Positions 1 through 7,060 are shown, counted from the stretch's first letter. The stretch: DNA of 19,544 nt from Deltaproteobacteria bacterium (GCA_016844625.1 JAERMN010000047.1:1-19544); one strand, 5' to 3'. Numbers and translations are program-made. The notes: generated by a model from the letters alone, not told the origin.

Positions 1-447
1 CATACTTTTGGAAAATAGTTGCGCGACGTCCTCGGCCTTTTCACCCGACAGATACATTCTAGTGGTGCCGGCTTTCTTGACTGGCGAGCCGATGATGCCG
101 CCATCGACAAAGCTGGCGCCAGCTTTCGTGACGATCTTGCCGATCTCTTCAGCGGTCGCGCGTGACACGGCGTTGGCGTCGACGTAGATACCTGTGAATG
201 TTTGCGCGGCGACGTTCACGGCAACTTCCGTGGCAAACTCCGGCGGGCAGACCGACAGCACAATATCGCTTTGGCGAACGGCCGCGGCTAGATCGCCGGC
301 ATCGATCAAGCCGGCTTGATCGGCGCGCTTGCGCGATGCGGCGCTTCGCTGTTGCGCGGCCCAAAGCACCCGGGCGCCACTGGTTGCGGCGCACGCGCCG
401 ATCGTTGAGCCCATGTTGCCAGGATGGAGCAATGTGATGGTTTTCAT
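1..447 (-). CDS. NAD(P)-dependent oxidoreductase, 6-phosphogluconate/3-hydroxyisobutyrate dehydrogenase-like (partial)
   Basis: The first 149 codons of a gene whose C-terminal part lies beyond the left edge. The translation starts MKTITLLHPGNMGSTIG, a Rossmann nucleotide-binding loop in the GNMG form used by the 6PGDH/beta-hydroxyacid dehydrogenase superfamily. It is followed by the alternating beta/alpha pattern with IVLSVCPP near residue 75, IYVDANAVS near 97 and FVDGGIIGSP near 122. The VDGGIIG segment is the usual substrate-loop region, and together these resemble family members that carry a DUF1932 C-terminal domain; that domain is not visible here. The ATG at 447 has a strong AAGGAG ribosome site eight bases upstream. 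The gene is divergent from the cyclodeaminase-like gene at 552, so the two may share a control region. Substrate unknown. Confidence 0.85.
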   Translation of the reverse strand, partial: MKTITLLHPGNMGSTIGACAATSGARVLWAAQQRSAASRKRADQAGLIDAGDLAAAVRQSDIVLSVCPPEFATEVAVNVAAQTFTGIYVDANAVSRATAEEIGKIVTKAGASFVDGGIIGSPVKKAGTTRMYLSGEKAEDVAQLFSKSM

Positions 448-470
448 GATTGGCTTCTCCTTGAGTTGAC

Positions 471-498
471 GCTATTCGAGTTTAGTGTCGTTAGTCAA
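471..498 (-). promoter_or_regulatory. Possible promoter of the left-edge oxidoreductase
   Basis: On the minus strand TTGACT (493-498) is followed after 16 bases by AATAGC (471-476), giving a short leader to the ATG at 447. The -35 match is good and the -10 match weak. The box overlaps the farthest-upstream ATG (498) of the divergent gene, which is one reason to doubt that ATG as a start. Eye-based call only. Confidence 0.3.
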
Positions 499-515
499 TG
501 ATATCCCCGTTTGTC

Positions 516-544
516 TTGACGATAACTGACCGCGTTGATATGCC
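516..544 (+). promoter_or_regulatory. Possible promoter of the cyclodeaminase-like gene
   Basis: TTGACG (516-521), 17 bases, then TATGCC (539-544). A transcript from here would begin at about 551, immediately before the ATG at 552, so the message could be leaderless; no Shine-Dalgarno precedes any of the three in-frame ATGs (498, 540, 552). The -10 box is only a partial match. Confidence 0.28.
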
Positions 545-551
545 AAGCTGC

Positions 552-1655
552 ATGATTCTACTCAGCAATGAAGAAATCGAATCGTTTCTTTCGATCAAAA
601 CCTGCATCGACGCTTTAGAAAAAGCTTACGTGAGCTGGGACAAAGGCACGGCGATCAATCGGCCGCGCACCGATCTGGTCATGCCGTCGGCGACCGAAGC
701 GGGCGTCTATGCGTTCAAGTCCATGGAAGCTGGGCTGTACGATCCGCCGATCGTCGCGCTGCGCATCAACTCCGACATTATCCGCTGGAACCAGCAGGGC
801 AATCGGACGATCAAGACAAAAGTTCCCGCGGCGCCGGGCGATAAATACGTCGGGCTAGTGATGTTGTTCTCAACCATCACGGGCGAGCCACTGGCAATGT
901 TCCCCGACGGTGTGGTGCAGCGCATGCGTGTGGCCTCGAGCAGCGCGCTGGCGGCGCGTTATCTGGCGCGCGAAGACGCCAGCACGATGGCGCTCTTCGG
1001 TTCCGGTTGGCAAGCGGGCAGTCACTTGCCAGCGATGTGCGCGGTCAGGCCGCTCAAGCGCGTCAACGTTTTTAGTCCGACCCAAGCTAACCGCGAGGCG
1101 TTTGTGAAAGAGATGCAGGCGAAAGTGCCGGTCGAAGTGCGCGCGGTCAATTCGCCGGAAGAGGCGATACGCGATGCCGACATCATCGCCGCGACGACGA
1201 ACTCGCTCAGCCGCGTGGTCAGCGCCGACTGGGTCAAGCCGGGATTGCATTTAACTTGCGTGCGCGTACCCGAGCTCGGCGATGATACCATTCGCAAAGT
1301 CGACCGCCTGGTGATTCATGCGCACCAACACGCGCCGTCGAATTATGTCGCCGGCTACGGCGAAGAAGGCATCGCCGCCCATGATGCGATCGATATTATC
1401 AAAAAAGGTCCGGCCCACGCGCATGAAGTGAGTGTCGAGCAGCCATTTTGGCTGAGCGCGCCCGATCTCAAAGCTCTCGTCACCGGCAAGGCCCAGGGCC
1501 GCGCCAACGCGCAGGAATCAACTTGCTTCCTCAATAACATCGGCATCGGCCTACAGTTTGCCGCCGTCGGCGCCGCGGTCTACAGCGAGGCGAAAGCCAA
1601 AGGCGTGGGTCGCGAGCTACCGACGGATTGGTTCTTGGAGAGTGTGCATCCTTGA
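552..1655 (+). CDS. Ornithine cyclodeaminase / mu-crystallin family protein
   Basis: A 367-residue protein if started at 552 (MILLSNEEIESFLSI), the N-terminal pattern usual for the family; in-frame ATGs at 498 and 540 would add up to 18 residues but lack ribosome sites. Family marks are VYAFKSM (about 52-58, candidate active-site Lys56), QRMRVASSSALAARYLAR (123-140, the arginine-containing substrate segment), the Rossmann loop FGSGWQAGSH (149-158) and ADIIAATTNS (209-218). Members catalyse NAD-dependent cyclisation, dehydrogenation or ketimine reduction of amino acids. The segment after the Rossmann half reads TCVRVPELGDD where typical ornithine cyclodeaminases have a Gly-x-x-x-Pro...Glu-Leu motif, and the protein is somewhat longer than the usual 320-340 residues. 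It is probably a divergent subfamily rather than a true ornithine cyclodeaminase. Confidence 0.85.
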   Translation: MILLSNEEIESFLSIKTCIDALEKAYVSWDKGTAINRPRTDLVMPSATEAGVYAFKSMEAGLYDPPIVALRINSDIIRWNQQGNRTIKTKVPAAPGDKYVGLVMLFSTITGEPLAMFPDGVVQRMRVASSSALAARYLAREDASTMALFGSGWQAGSHLPAMCAVRPLKRVNVFSPTQANREAFVKEMQAKVPVEVRAVNSPEEAIRDADIIAATTNSLSRVVSADWVKPGLHLTCVRVPELGDDTIRKVDRLVIHAHQHAPSNYVAGYGEEGIAAHDAIDIIKKGPAHAHEVSVEQPFWLSAPDLKALVTGKAQGRANAQESTCFLNNIGIGLQFAAVGAAVYSEAKAKGVGRELPTDWFLESVHP

Positions 1656-1692
1656 AGCCAGCCGAAAGCCAAGAGTCACCGCGCGTTCCAAT

Positions 1693-1720
1693 TTGACAGT
1701 CTTCCGCCGAGGCGATTGAT
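1693..1720 (+). promoter_or_regulatory. Possible promoter of the CPBP-like membrane protein gene
   Basis: A perfect -35 hexamer TTGACA (1693-1698) lies in the 109-base gap between the cyclodeaminase-like gene and the CPBP-like gene. The best -10 candidate at 16-base spacing is ATTGAT (1715-1720), a weak match. The gap is long enough for an independent start site, but the call rests on the -35 box alone. Confidence 0.25.
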
Positions 1721-1764
1721 CCGATTGTGGGTGGCACCCGGCGCAGCGAATTCTCAGATCCCAC

Positions 1765-2772
1765 GTGAACAACCAGCGCATCTACGCTGCGGCGGAATTG
1801 GCCGCTCTGGCGGTTCTTTTTGCCGCAAGTATTTGGCGGCAGATTGACGTCGGCGTCGTCGGCTGGGTGATCGTTGCCGCGTGGCTGTTTATTTTGATCA
1901 TTCCGATCTCGGCGCTGCTCAGACACCATAACTGGAAAGAGTCCGGGTTTCGTTTCGACAACTTCTTATCAGATTTCGTTTTTGTCGGTTGCTTCATCGT
2001 GTCTTCCCTCGCGATCTTACTGGGCATCGCAGCGCTCGTCGGAGTGCCGATTCCGGCACCCAGCGCCGCCAGCGCCCTTAGATCGATATTTTGGGGGCTG
2101 GTGCAGGAAGCGGTGCTGTTAGGATATTTCTTTCAACGTTGGCGCGCTTTGCTGCAGCGCCCACTGGCGGCGGCCGCTGCCAACGCCCTGGTTTTTGGAT
2201 TGTTCCATGCGCCAGATGTGGCGCTGGTCAGTCTCGCGTCGTTGGGCAGCTTTTTTTTCAATTGGCTGTTTCTCCGCAATCCGAATGTCTTTCTGATTGG
2301 CATCGTCCACGGCGTGCTTTCAATCGTCGCGCTGCCGCTTCTGATTGGAACGGGTGTGATGGCGACAGGACGTATTGGACCGCCGGAGCTGGCGCCACTA
2401 ACCCAACGGGTCGCGCGCGAGTGGCGTGACGGCGATCGCCTCGGCATATGCTCCCGGGTGATCTTTGAAGAGCAGCTCCAGGCGTTTTTCGCAAAAGAAA
2501 TAGAGCGCGTTTTAAGGGGGAAACGCGACCCAGCTGCAATTCAAGACGCTTTGTCGCGGTATTTTGCCAGCGACCAGCGAGTCTTTTGCCTGATCACGGA
2601 GCGCGAGCTTCTGCGCTACCGAACGGAGACAATCGATCGAAGCGCGCAGCTTTTGCAAGACTGGTATATTTGGCGGCGCTGGAATAACCCGCCTCACCTG
2701 CAGCCCAACGATTGGCTGATCGGCTTGTTTCGCGATCGCGTGTTGCTGCTGTCCAACAAAGCTGCGCCGTAG
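1765..2772 (+). CDS. CPBP (Abi/Rce1-like) family membrane protein with altered active site and soluble C-terminal extension
   Basis: 335 residues. The first ~200 hold several hydrophobic segments (about 10-25, 32-52, 70-95, 103-125, 138-170, 176-197) and the three spaced motifs of CPBP glutamic intramembrane proteases: motif 1 near 113-124 (VQEAVLLGYFFQ), motif 2 FGLFHAPD (144-151) and motif 3 GIVHGVLSI (179-187). Motif 1 is normally EExxxR; here it reads Q114-E115-A-V-L-L119, so the first Glu and the Arg are replaced while both His remain. Activity is therefore uncertain. Residues ~205-335 form a hydrophilic Arg- and Trp-rich domain that I do not recognise; it is not part of standard CPBP proteins. 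The start is a GTG without an obvious ribosome site. The reading frame remains open for 88 further codons after its TAG stop. Confidence 0.7.
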   Translation: MNNQRIYAAAELAALAVLFAASIWRQIDVGVVGWVIVAAWLFILIIPISALLRHHNWKESGFRFDNFLSDFVFVGCFIVSSLAILLGIAALVGVPIPAPSAASALRSIFWGLVQEAVLLGYFFQRWRALLQRPLAAAAANALVFGLFHAPDVALVSLASLGSFFFNWLFLRNPNVFLIGIVHGVLSIVALPLLIGTGVMATGRIGPPELAPLTQRVAREWRDGDRLGICSRVIFEEQLQAFFAKEIERVLRGKRDPAAIQDALSRYFASDQRVFCLITERELLRYRTETIDRSAQLLQDWYIWRRWNNPPHLQPNDWLIGLFRDRVLLLSNKAAP

Positions 2773-2782
2773 ATTGGCGCGC

Positions 2783-3048
2783 TAGCCCGGATTAGTCCCG
2801 GTAAAACTGCGGGCAAATTACAATGGCGTGCAACCCTTGCGGAACGAAGGCAAAACAGTTGTGCCTTGAAGATGCCAACGGGCCGAGTTGCTTATGAGAT
2901 CAGCAGTGAAAAGGTCAAACATCGTGCCGAGCGCCGAGACCAAAATGAAACCTTCGCGCCGGTGCCTGCGTTCGGCGATCTAGTTCTTTTGGGTCACGCC
3001 TCGATCGACAGAGTGTCGTCAGGTTACCTCGTAGCATAATCCGGGCTA
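2783..3048. repeat. 12-bp perfect inverted repeat bounding a gene-poor 266-bp segment
   Basis: TAGCCCGGATTA at 2783-2794 recurs as its exact reverse complement at 3037-3048, with about 240 bases between. The pairing stops sharply at both ends and no flanking target duplication is visible. The CCCGGATT core resembles ends of short dispersed repeats common in bacterial intergenic DNA. The segment could be a decayed miniature element or only the two arms of a distant hairpin. The rest of 2773-3056 holds no recognisable gene apart from the open frame noted in the findings. Confidence 0.45.
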
Positions 3049-3056
3049 GGAAGGGG

Positions 3057-4040
3057 TTATTCCAAATAGCCCTGTTCGCGCCAAAATGCTTCGGCGGCTC
3101 GGTGCAGCGGCACTTCGAGATGCCCTTCGGCGCTGTCCTGGACCATATGCGCTAGCGGCAACGGTTCGTCTTTCGCCCAGGGGATGAGGGCTTTGCTTGC
3201 TTCGAGCGCGCGGCAGAAATCTTTTACTAAAGTATCGGCTGTGGAGTCCATCGTGTAGATCGGCCAGCCGCTGAAGTCGAGCGTCAGCACATCGGCAGCG
3301 AGTTTCGGAAAGCTTTTCTTCTCGATCAGGCCGCGGCGTAAACCGACGGATTCCAACCGCCGCAAAATCGTTTCGTCCAGAGAGAGAAACGTCATGCCCA
3401 AGCTCAACGCCATGTTGCCCCAGGCGCTGGCGCCTTCGTCGAAGATCGCATCGATCTCGCTGCGCCGCACCGCGCCGATGCGATTGTCGCCGTAGGGCAT
3501 GCCGGCGTCGTAGCGCACTTCGCCGCCCCAGGCGGCGATATCGTCGAGGCTGAAGCCGGCGGCGGCGCAGACATGGTTGATGATGACTTGCAGCGAGTGA
3601 TCGGGCTGACCGCGTAGCGATAGCTTCAACGGAAACTTGCGGTCGCGGATGTCGGTGAGCGATTGCAATCCGGTTTGTTGTTTGACGGCGAAGACCATTT
3701 GATCGAGGGCAGGTAGGACAGCGATGATTCGGAGCGGTAGCGGTTCTTTGAACGGAGGGCTGCCCAAAGCGGCGAGCTTGAGAATCATTCCTGGATTGAT
3801 CATGGCGAACTGGACCTTGCCGGCGGCGACTTCGTGAATCGTCGCCGGACTATCGCTGCCGAACAGCGTCAGCGGCCAGTCGTCTGAACCTTGCTCGCGC
3901 AGACTGATGCGGGCTTGAAGCAAATTCCAATCGCGCCGGTCGACCAGTGCTGAGGCGACTTCGAGCATCAAACGCGAGCGCGTCGTGTGCGGATGCGTGC
4001 GCATGCGCGTGGGTTTCAGTGAGAATTCGTTTTTGCTCAT
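3057..4040 (-). CDS. TAXI/NMT1-like periplasmic-binding-fold protein lacking a signal peptide (paralogue 1)
   Basis: 327 residues from ATG 4040 (MSKNEFSLK). A start at 4082 is also open but lies inside a dispersed inverted repeat, so it is disfavoured. It resembles the solute-binding subunits of TAXI-type TRAP systems: VAAGKVQFAMINPG, PLPLRIIAVLPALDQMVFAV, then a type 2 periplasmic-binding second lobe with IDAIFDEGASAWG and LDFSGWPIY. It is clearly paralogous to the protein at 14715-15689, sharing AAG..., W/INPS-like, PLR.IAV.P, AAGFSL.DI..WGG, FDEG...WG, and a C-terminal REQGYLE/RERGYLK. There is no hydrophobic leader at the N-terminus, so as written it would stay in the cytoplasm, unlike true TAXI receptors. 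No TRAP permease gene is present in the window. It is the last gene of the minus-strand block. Ligand unknown. Confidence 0.75.
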   Translation of the reverse strand: MSKNEFSLKPTRMRTHPHTTRSRLMLEVASALVDRRDWNLLQARISLREQGSDDWPLTLFGSDSPATIHEVAAGKVQFAMINPGMILKLAALGSPPFKEPLPLRIIAVLPALDQMVFAVKQQTGLQSLTDIRDRKFPLKLSLRGQPDHSLQVIINHVCAAAGFSLDDIAAWGGEVRYDAGMPYGDNRIGAVRRSEIDAIFDEGASAWGNMALSLGMTFLSLDETILRRLESVGLRRGLIEKKSFPKLAADVLTLDFSGWPIYTMDSTADTLVKDFCRALEASKALIPWAKDEPLPLAHMVQDSAEGHLEVPLHRAAEAFWREQGYLE

Positions 4041-4065
4041 AGTTGTTAGAATACCAGACTGTTTA

Positions 4066-4139
4066 TTCACCACGAAGGTCACGAAGGGTTCGATAATTTG
4101 GTTCTTGAACTTCGTGCTCTTCGTGTCCTTCGTGGTGAA
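4066..4139. repeat. Dispersed inverted repeat (CTTCGTG...CTTCGTGGTGAA family)
   Basis: Two 21-base arms, 4066-4086 and 4119-4139, are reverse complements at 20 of 21 positions around a 32-base loop. The arms consist of variants of the unit CACGAAG/CTTCGTG. It occupies most of the 133-base gap between the NMT1-like gene (4174) and the TAXI-like gene (4040). In RNA it would form a strong hairpin that could protect or separate the two messages. The same right-arm sequence recurs at 18364-18420. Confidence 0.8.
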
Positions 4140-4173
4140 AAGCCTTTTCCGGTTAAACTACGACAGCGCCAAG

Positions 4174-5199
4174 CTATTTCGCCTTTAGCTCGCGGTAGAC
4201 TTCGCGGGCGATGGTGAAGTCGGCGACGCGGGCGACCGGCACCGTTTGTTTGGTGTTTGAAAGCCGCAGACTTTCTTCGATCCCCATTCGTAGTGCCTGA
4301 TCGGAGGCCGTGCCGTTGTCTGACCAAGTGCGGATCATCATGTCGAAAGCTTTCTCGCCGACTTCGCGCTCGAGTTTCCACTTCGACATGATCAGCGCGA
4401 CCGAATCCTGGCGCTGCGCGCGCGCGTGGGCCATGCCGCGAAACGCCACGGCGATCATTTTTCTGACCTGATCGGGGCGCTGTTGCAACCAGCGTTCGGA
4501 CACGCCGAAACCGCCGTTTATACTTTCCAAAGTGTCGCCCATAAATGCCAAGCGTCGCAGCCCCAGACGTTCGGCGTGAATGTCGACCGGCAGCGTCAGT
4601 GTGGTTGCATCGACCGCGCCGGTGCGCAGCGCCTGCAGCCGATCCGGCGTGTTGCCGATGACGCGCAGGATCATTTCTTTATCAGCATCGATCCCTACGT
4701 CTTTGAGCAAGCGGCGCGATAGGAAAGATTCTCCCGAAGTGAGTGTCGCCACACCCAGGACTTTGCCCTTAAGCTCTTTGATCGAGCGGATGTCCGGTCT
4801 GGACATGAGAGAAAATAACGGGCGATCGTTGTAGACCATCACCAGTTTCACCGGCAGGCCGCGCACCGCGGCGTTGAGCGTGGTGCCGGCGAAAATCACG
4901 TATTGAATATCGCCCGACACTAGCGCGGTCACCGCGATGGTCGGTGTAATGTTGATCATCTCGACGTCGATGCCGGCTTGTTCAAAAAAGCGATTTTCTT
5001 TGGCGACCAGAAGCGGAAAGGGGATGAGGCCGCCGACTGAGTAGCCGATGCGCGCGCGCTCGAGGTCGCGGGTGGCGGCGGTGGCGAACGGCGTCACGCA
5101 GGAAAAGATTGTGAAGCACGATAGGACAACAACAAGAGATCGGACCGATCGGTCTGATCCGACCGGTCCGTCGGATGCTCTCCGGAAGAAATTCTTCAT
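4174..5199 (-). CDS. ABC-type NMT1/THI5-like substrate-binding protein, exported
   Basis: 341 residues. A long basic n-region (1-22), a hydrophobic core (about 23-35) and ATAA near 41-44 form a Sec signal peptide; a Cys at about 34 makes a poor lipobox. The mature protein follows the SsuA/THI5 periplasmic-binding type 2 layout: ARIGYSVGGLIPFPLLVAKENRFFEQAGIDVEMI, then SGDIQYVIFAGTTLNAAVRG, SIKELKGKVLGVATLTSGES, and LQALRTGAVDATTLTLP. Such proteins capture small organic ligands (sulfonates, pyrimidines, aromatic acids) for ABC importers. No NMT1-type permease or ATPase lies next to it. The start is supported by its position one base after the stop of the redoxin gene (TGA-C-ATG), suggesting translational coupling. 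Codons about 10-20 are formed by a palindromic repeat that looks intergenic in origin. Confidence 0.85.
   Translation of the reverse strand: MKNFFRRASDGPVGSDRSVRSLVVVLSCFTIFSCVTPFATAATRDLERARIGYSVGGLIPFPLLVAKENRFFEQAGIDVEMINITPTIAVTALVSGDIQYVIFAGTTLNAAVRGLPVKLVMVYNDRPLFSLMSRPDIRSIKELKGKVLGVATLTSGESFLSRRLLKDVGIDADKEMILRVIGNTPDRLQALRTGAVDATTLTLPVDIHAERLGLRRLAFMGDTLESINGGFGVSERWLQQRPDQVRKMIAVAFRGMAHARAQRQDSVALIMSKWKLEREVGEKAFDMMIRTWSDNGTASDQALRMGIEESLRLSNTKQTVPVARVADFTIAREVYRELKAK
5141..5170. repeat. Palindromic CGGACCGATCGG repeat inside a signal-peptide coding region
   Basis: Arms 5141-5152 and 5159-5170 are complementary at 11 of 12 positions around the loop TCTGAT. It is read in frame as part of the n-region (around ASDGPVGSDRSVR) of the binding protein whose ATG is at 5199, so an RNA hairpin would begin about 30 bases into the coding sequence. 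Its composition is unlike the surrounding signal-peptide codons. Confidence 0.7.
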
Positions 5200-5200
5200 G

Positions 5201-5914
5201 TCACGGCCAGCGGTTGCGGTTTTGTGGGCGCTTGGCCCAGTAATCTTCGAACGCTTTTTGCCCGGCGCGCTCGTAGACGCGACGGTGCGTCGCTTGGTCA
5301 GCTTCGTGGGCGATCACACGTTCGGAGTATTGCAGGTGGAGCACCCGCCCATCGACAGCGGCTGTTTCCGCGGCAATAATGTCTTCCAAGAGCTGGCGCA
5401 ACTCGGCGTGATTGGCCATGTTGCTGCGATAGATCAGCCGGCCATCTTTGTGCATGACAAATAGCGCGTTGGGCCATAGACCGTAGGCACGGTGAATGCG
5501 GCCATCGAGATGGTCGACGATGATCGGGAAACGAATATCTTCCAGTCTCTGCAAGTCGCCTGCGTAGGCGAGTTTTTGTTCGAAGCTCGTGTGCGCGTCG
5601 TAATTCTCCGCCGGATGCGACTCTCTGGTGTAAAGCAGAAAGAAGGCGAAGTTTTTGTCGGCGAATTCATCTTGCAGCCGATTTAGCGCTGGGACCTCGA
5701 AAGCGCACATGGGACTGGTGACAGCGCCGGTCATCATGACGACATGGCGCTGGCCGCGAAAATCGCTGAGGCGGACGGCCCTGCCGTCGACCGTCGTCGC
5801 CTCGAACTGCGGCGCGGCGACGCCGACCTTCGCGGGCATCGTCTCGCCCGGATTGGTTACGCTCGTGCCGGCGGCGAACTCTTCTAAGTTATAGGTGCGT
5901 TCTTGTTCGGTCAT
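5201..5914 (-). CDS. Redoxin, iodothyronine-deiodinase-like thioredoxin-fold protein with Ser at the Sec/Cys position
   Basis: 237 residues, no signal peptide. A thioredoxin-fold core starts near residue 30: VGVAAPQFEATTVDGRAVRLSDFRG, a beta strand VVMMTGAVTSPMC (58-70), then FFLLYTRESHPAENY (91-105) and the cis-Pro-side region LWPNALFVMHKDGRLIYR. The YTRESHPAENY block matches the conserved Glu-Ala-His-Pro region of type I iodothyronine deiodinases and their bacterial relatives. In those the active site is Thr-Sec/Cys-Pro; here it is T66-S67-P68-M69-C70. Ser67 is encoded AGT, one base from TGT. Cys70 is the only Cys near the site and might serve instead. A redox or dehalogenating role is therefore not assured. 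It lies 15 bases after the bicupin gene and one base before the binding-protein gene. The C-terminal ~50 residues are Arg/Ala-rich and unassigned. Confidence 0.75.
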   Translation of the reverse strand: MTEQERTYNLEEFAAGTSVTNPGETMPAKVGVAAPQFEATTVDGRAVRLSDFRGQRHVVMMTGAVTSPMCAFEVPALNRLQDEFADKNFAFFLLYTRESHPAENYDAHTSFEQKLAYAGDLQRLEDIRFPIIVDHLDGRIHRAYGLWPNALFVMHKDGRLIYRSNMANHAELRQLLEDIIAAETAAVDGRVLHLQYSERVIAHEADQATHRRVYERAGQKAFEDYWAKRPQNRNRWP

Positions 5915-5929
5915 TAGGGCGATGCGAAC

Positions 5930-6946
5930 TTAGCGGCTCTGCTCGCGATAAACGCCGATCGCTTCATGCAACGGCCGATCGGTGGTTGAGAACAGCAGCG
6001 CGGGTTTGCTCGTCGAATTCTTGTGCCGGTGCCAGCTCCAGTTGGGTACGACAAAAAAATCGCCCGCTTCCCATTGAAGCTTTTCGCCGTCGACTTCAGT
6101 GATCCCGCTGCCTTCGATCGCGTAGTAAAGCTGGCTCGATGTATGGCGATGCTCAGCGGTCTCTTTGTTGCCGTCGAGTAGTTGGACCCAGCAGGAAAAG
6201 GTCGAAAAGGTAGCGCCGCCGGTAACGGGATTTCGATACTCCAAACATTTGCCGTCGAACGGGCTTTCGCTCTCGGCGAGCATTTCCGCCAGGGCGCGGC
6301 GCGTGTCGGCCCACTTGTAGACGAGAGATTTGAGCGGTTGTCCGGGAGGAGCGAGCAGTCCAGGATTCCGCTTCGTCGTGTCGACCGGGCTGTTATAGAG
6401 CCGGACATCCTCGGCGGGATGCGGTTCCTGAAACATCGTGCGCAACATGCGCATCAAGCCGGAGTCGAGGCCGTCGATCCAGATCGCGTCGCGCTCCGAT
6501 TCGTTGATGTGATTATGCCAGCCCCAGCTCGGTTGGACGACCAGATCGCCGCGTTCCATGACGCATTTCTCACCGTTGGTAATCGTGTAAACTTTCTCAC
6601 CGCCGTCGATGACGAAGCGCATGGCGGCATTGGTGTGTCGATGGGAATAGACCGCTTCGCCAGCTTTGACCAGTTGCACGGCTAGATTTAAGGTGTGGCT
6701 GGTGCTCTCGTTCATATTGGGGTGCACCAGGCTGATCGCCCGGCGTGCGCCTTTGTAGTTGGTCGTAATGAGCTGTCCGGCAGCTTCCAGGCCGGTGCGA
6801 ATCTTCGCCCACTTCCAGATAATCGGTTTGCCAAACGGCGCGGGCTCGCGGCGAAGCGCGTCCTCGCGCACCCAGAGACCGCGCAGGTTGTCTTTGGCCA
6901 GTTCGGCGTCGAGGTTTTTAAGATTGTTGATTTGTGCTGGGGTCAC
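5930..6946 (-). CDS. Bicupin, gentisate 1,2-dioxygenase-like ring-cleavage enzyme
   Basis: 338 residues starting at GTG 6946, chosen because TCAGGAG sits seven bases upstream. Two cupin domains are visible. The first (about 92-170) has AGEAVYSHRHTNAAMRFVIDG with His102 and His104, GDLVVQPSWGWHNH with His144 and His146, and IWIDGLD. The second (about 260-322) has EHRHTSSQLYYAIEG with His266 and His268 and GDFFVVPNWSWHRH with His306 and His308. The layout and the RHT.AAMRFV, WHNH and WIDGLD blocks match gentisate and salicylate 1,2-dioxygenases, which use Fe(II) and O2 to open the ring between the carboxylate-bearing carbon and its ortho-hydroxyl carbon. Both domains keep full His sets. The likely substrate is a hydroxylated aromatic acid, in keeping with the CoA ligase upstream, but gentisate itself is not proven. 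Confidence 0.85.
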   Translation of the reverse strand: MTPAQINNLKNLDAELAKDNLRGLWVREDALRREPAPFGKPIIWKWAKIRTGLEAAGQLITTNYKGARRAISLVHPNMNESTSHTLNLAVQLVKAGEAVYSHRHTNAAMRFVIDGGEKVYTITNGEKCVMERGDLVVQPSWGWHNHINESERDAIWIDGLDSGLMRMLRTMFQEPHPAEDVRLYNSPVDTTKRNPGLLAPPGQPLKSLVYKWADTRRALAEMLAESESPFDGKCLEYRNPVTGGATFSTFSCWVQLLDGNKETAEHRHTSSQLYYAIEGSGITEVDGEKLQWEAGDFFVVPNWSWHRHKNSTSKPALLFSTTDRPLHEAIGVYREQSR

Positions 6947-6969
6947 GTGTCTGCTCCTGAGTCATCACG

Positions 6970-7025
6970 GATCCGTCATTTCGACCTCTGGGTAAAATCC
7001 TATATCCTTCGCTTTCGTTCAGAAT
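6970..7025. repeat. Degenerate dispersed intergenic repeat (GTCATTTCGACC family)
   Basis: The 114-base gap between the amidohydrolase and bicupin genes carries GTCATTTCGACC at 6975-6986, whose exact reverse complement appears at 18308-18319. It is followed by TTCGTTCAGAATAAC, a pattern reminiscent of common dispersed intergenic elements. No gene or clear promoter is seen in this gap apart from the GTG-associated ribosome site at its end. Confidence 0.5.
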
Positions 7026-7060
7026 AACCGGCCGATGTTTGGGCGACTGTGAACTCGTTG

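Noticed and set aside
5048..5464. 138-residue plus-strand frame across the redoxin/receptor junction
   Set aside because: Lies antisense to two well-supported genes and shows no family motif.
5701..5730. Selenocysteine (in-frame TGA) in the deiodinase-like redoxin
   Set aside because: The codon at the active-site position is AGT (Ser); no in-frame TGA occurs in the gene before its stop, so no Sec insertion is needed.
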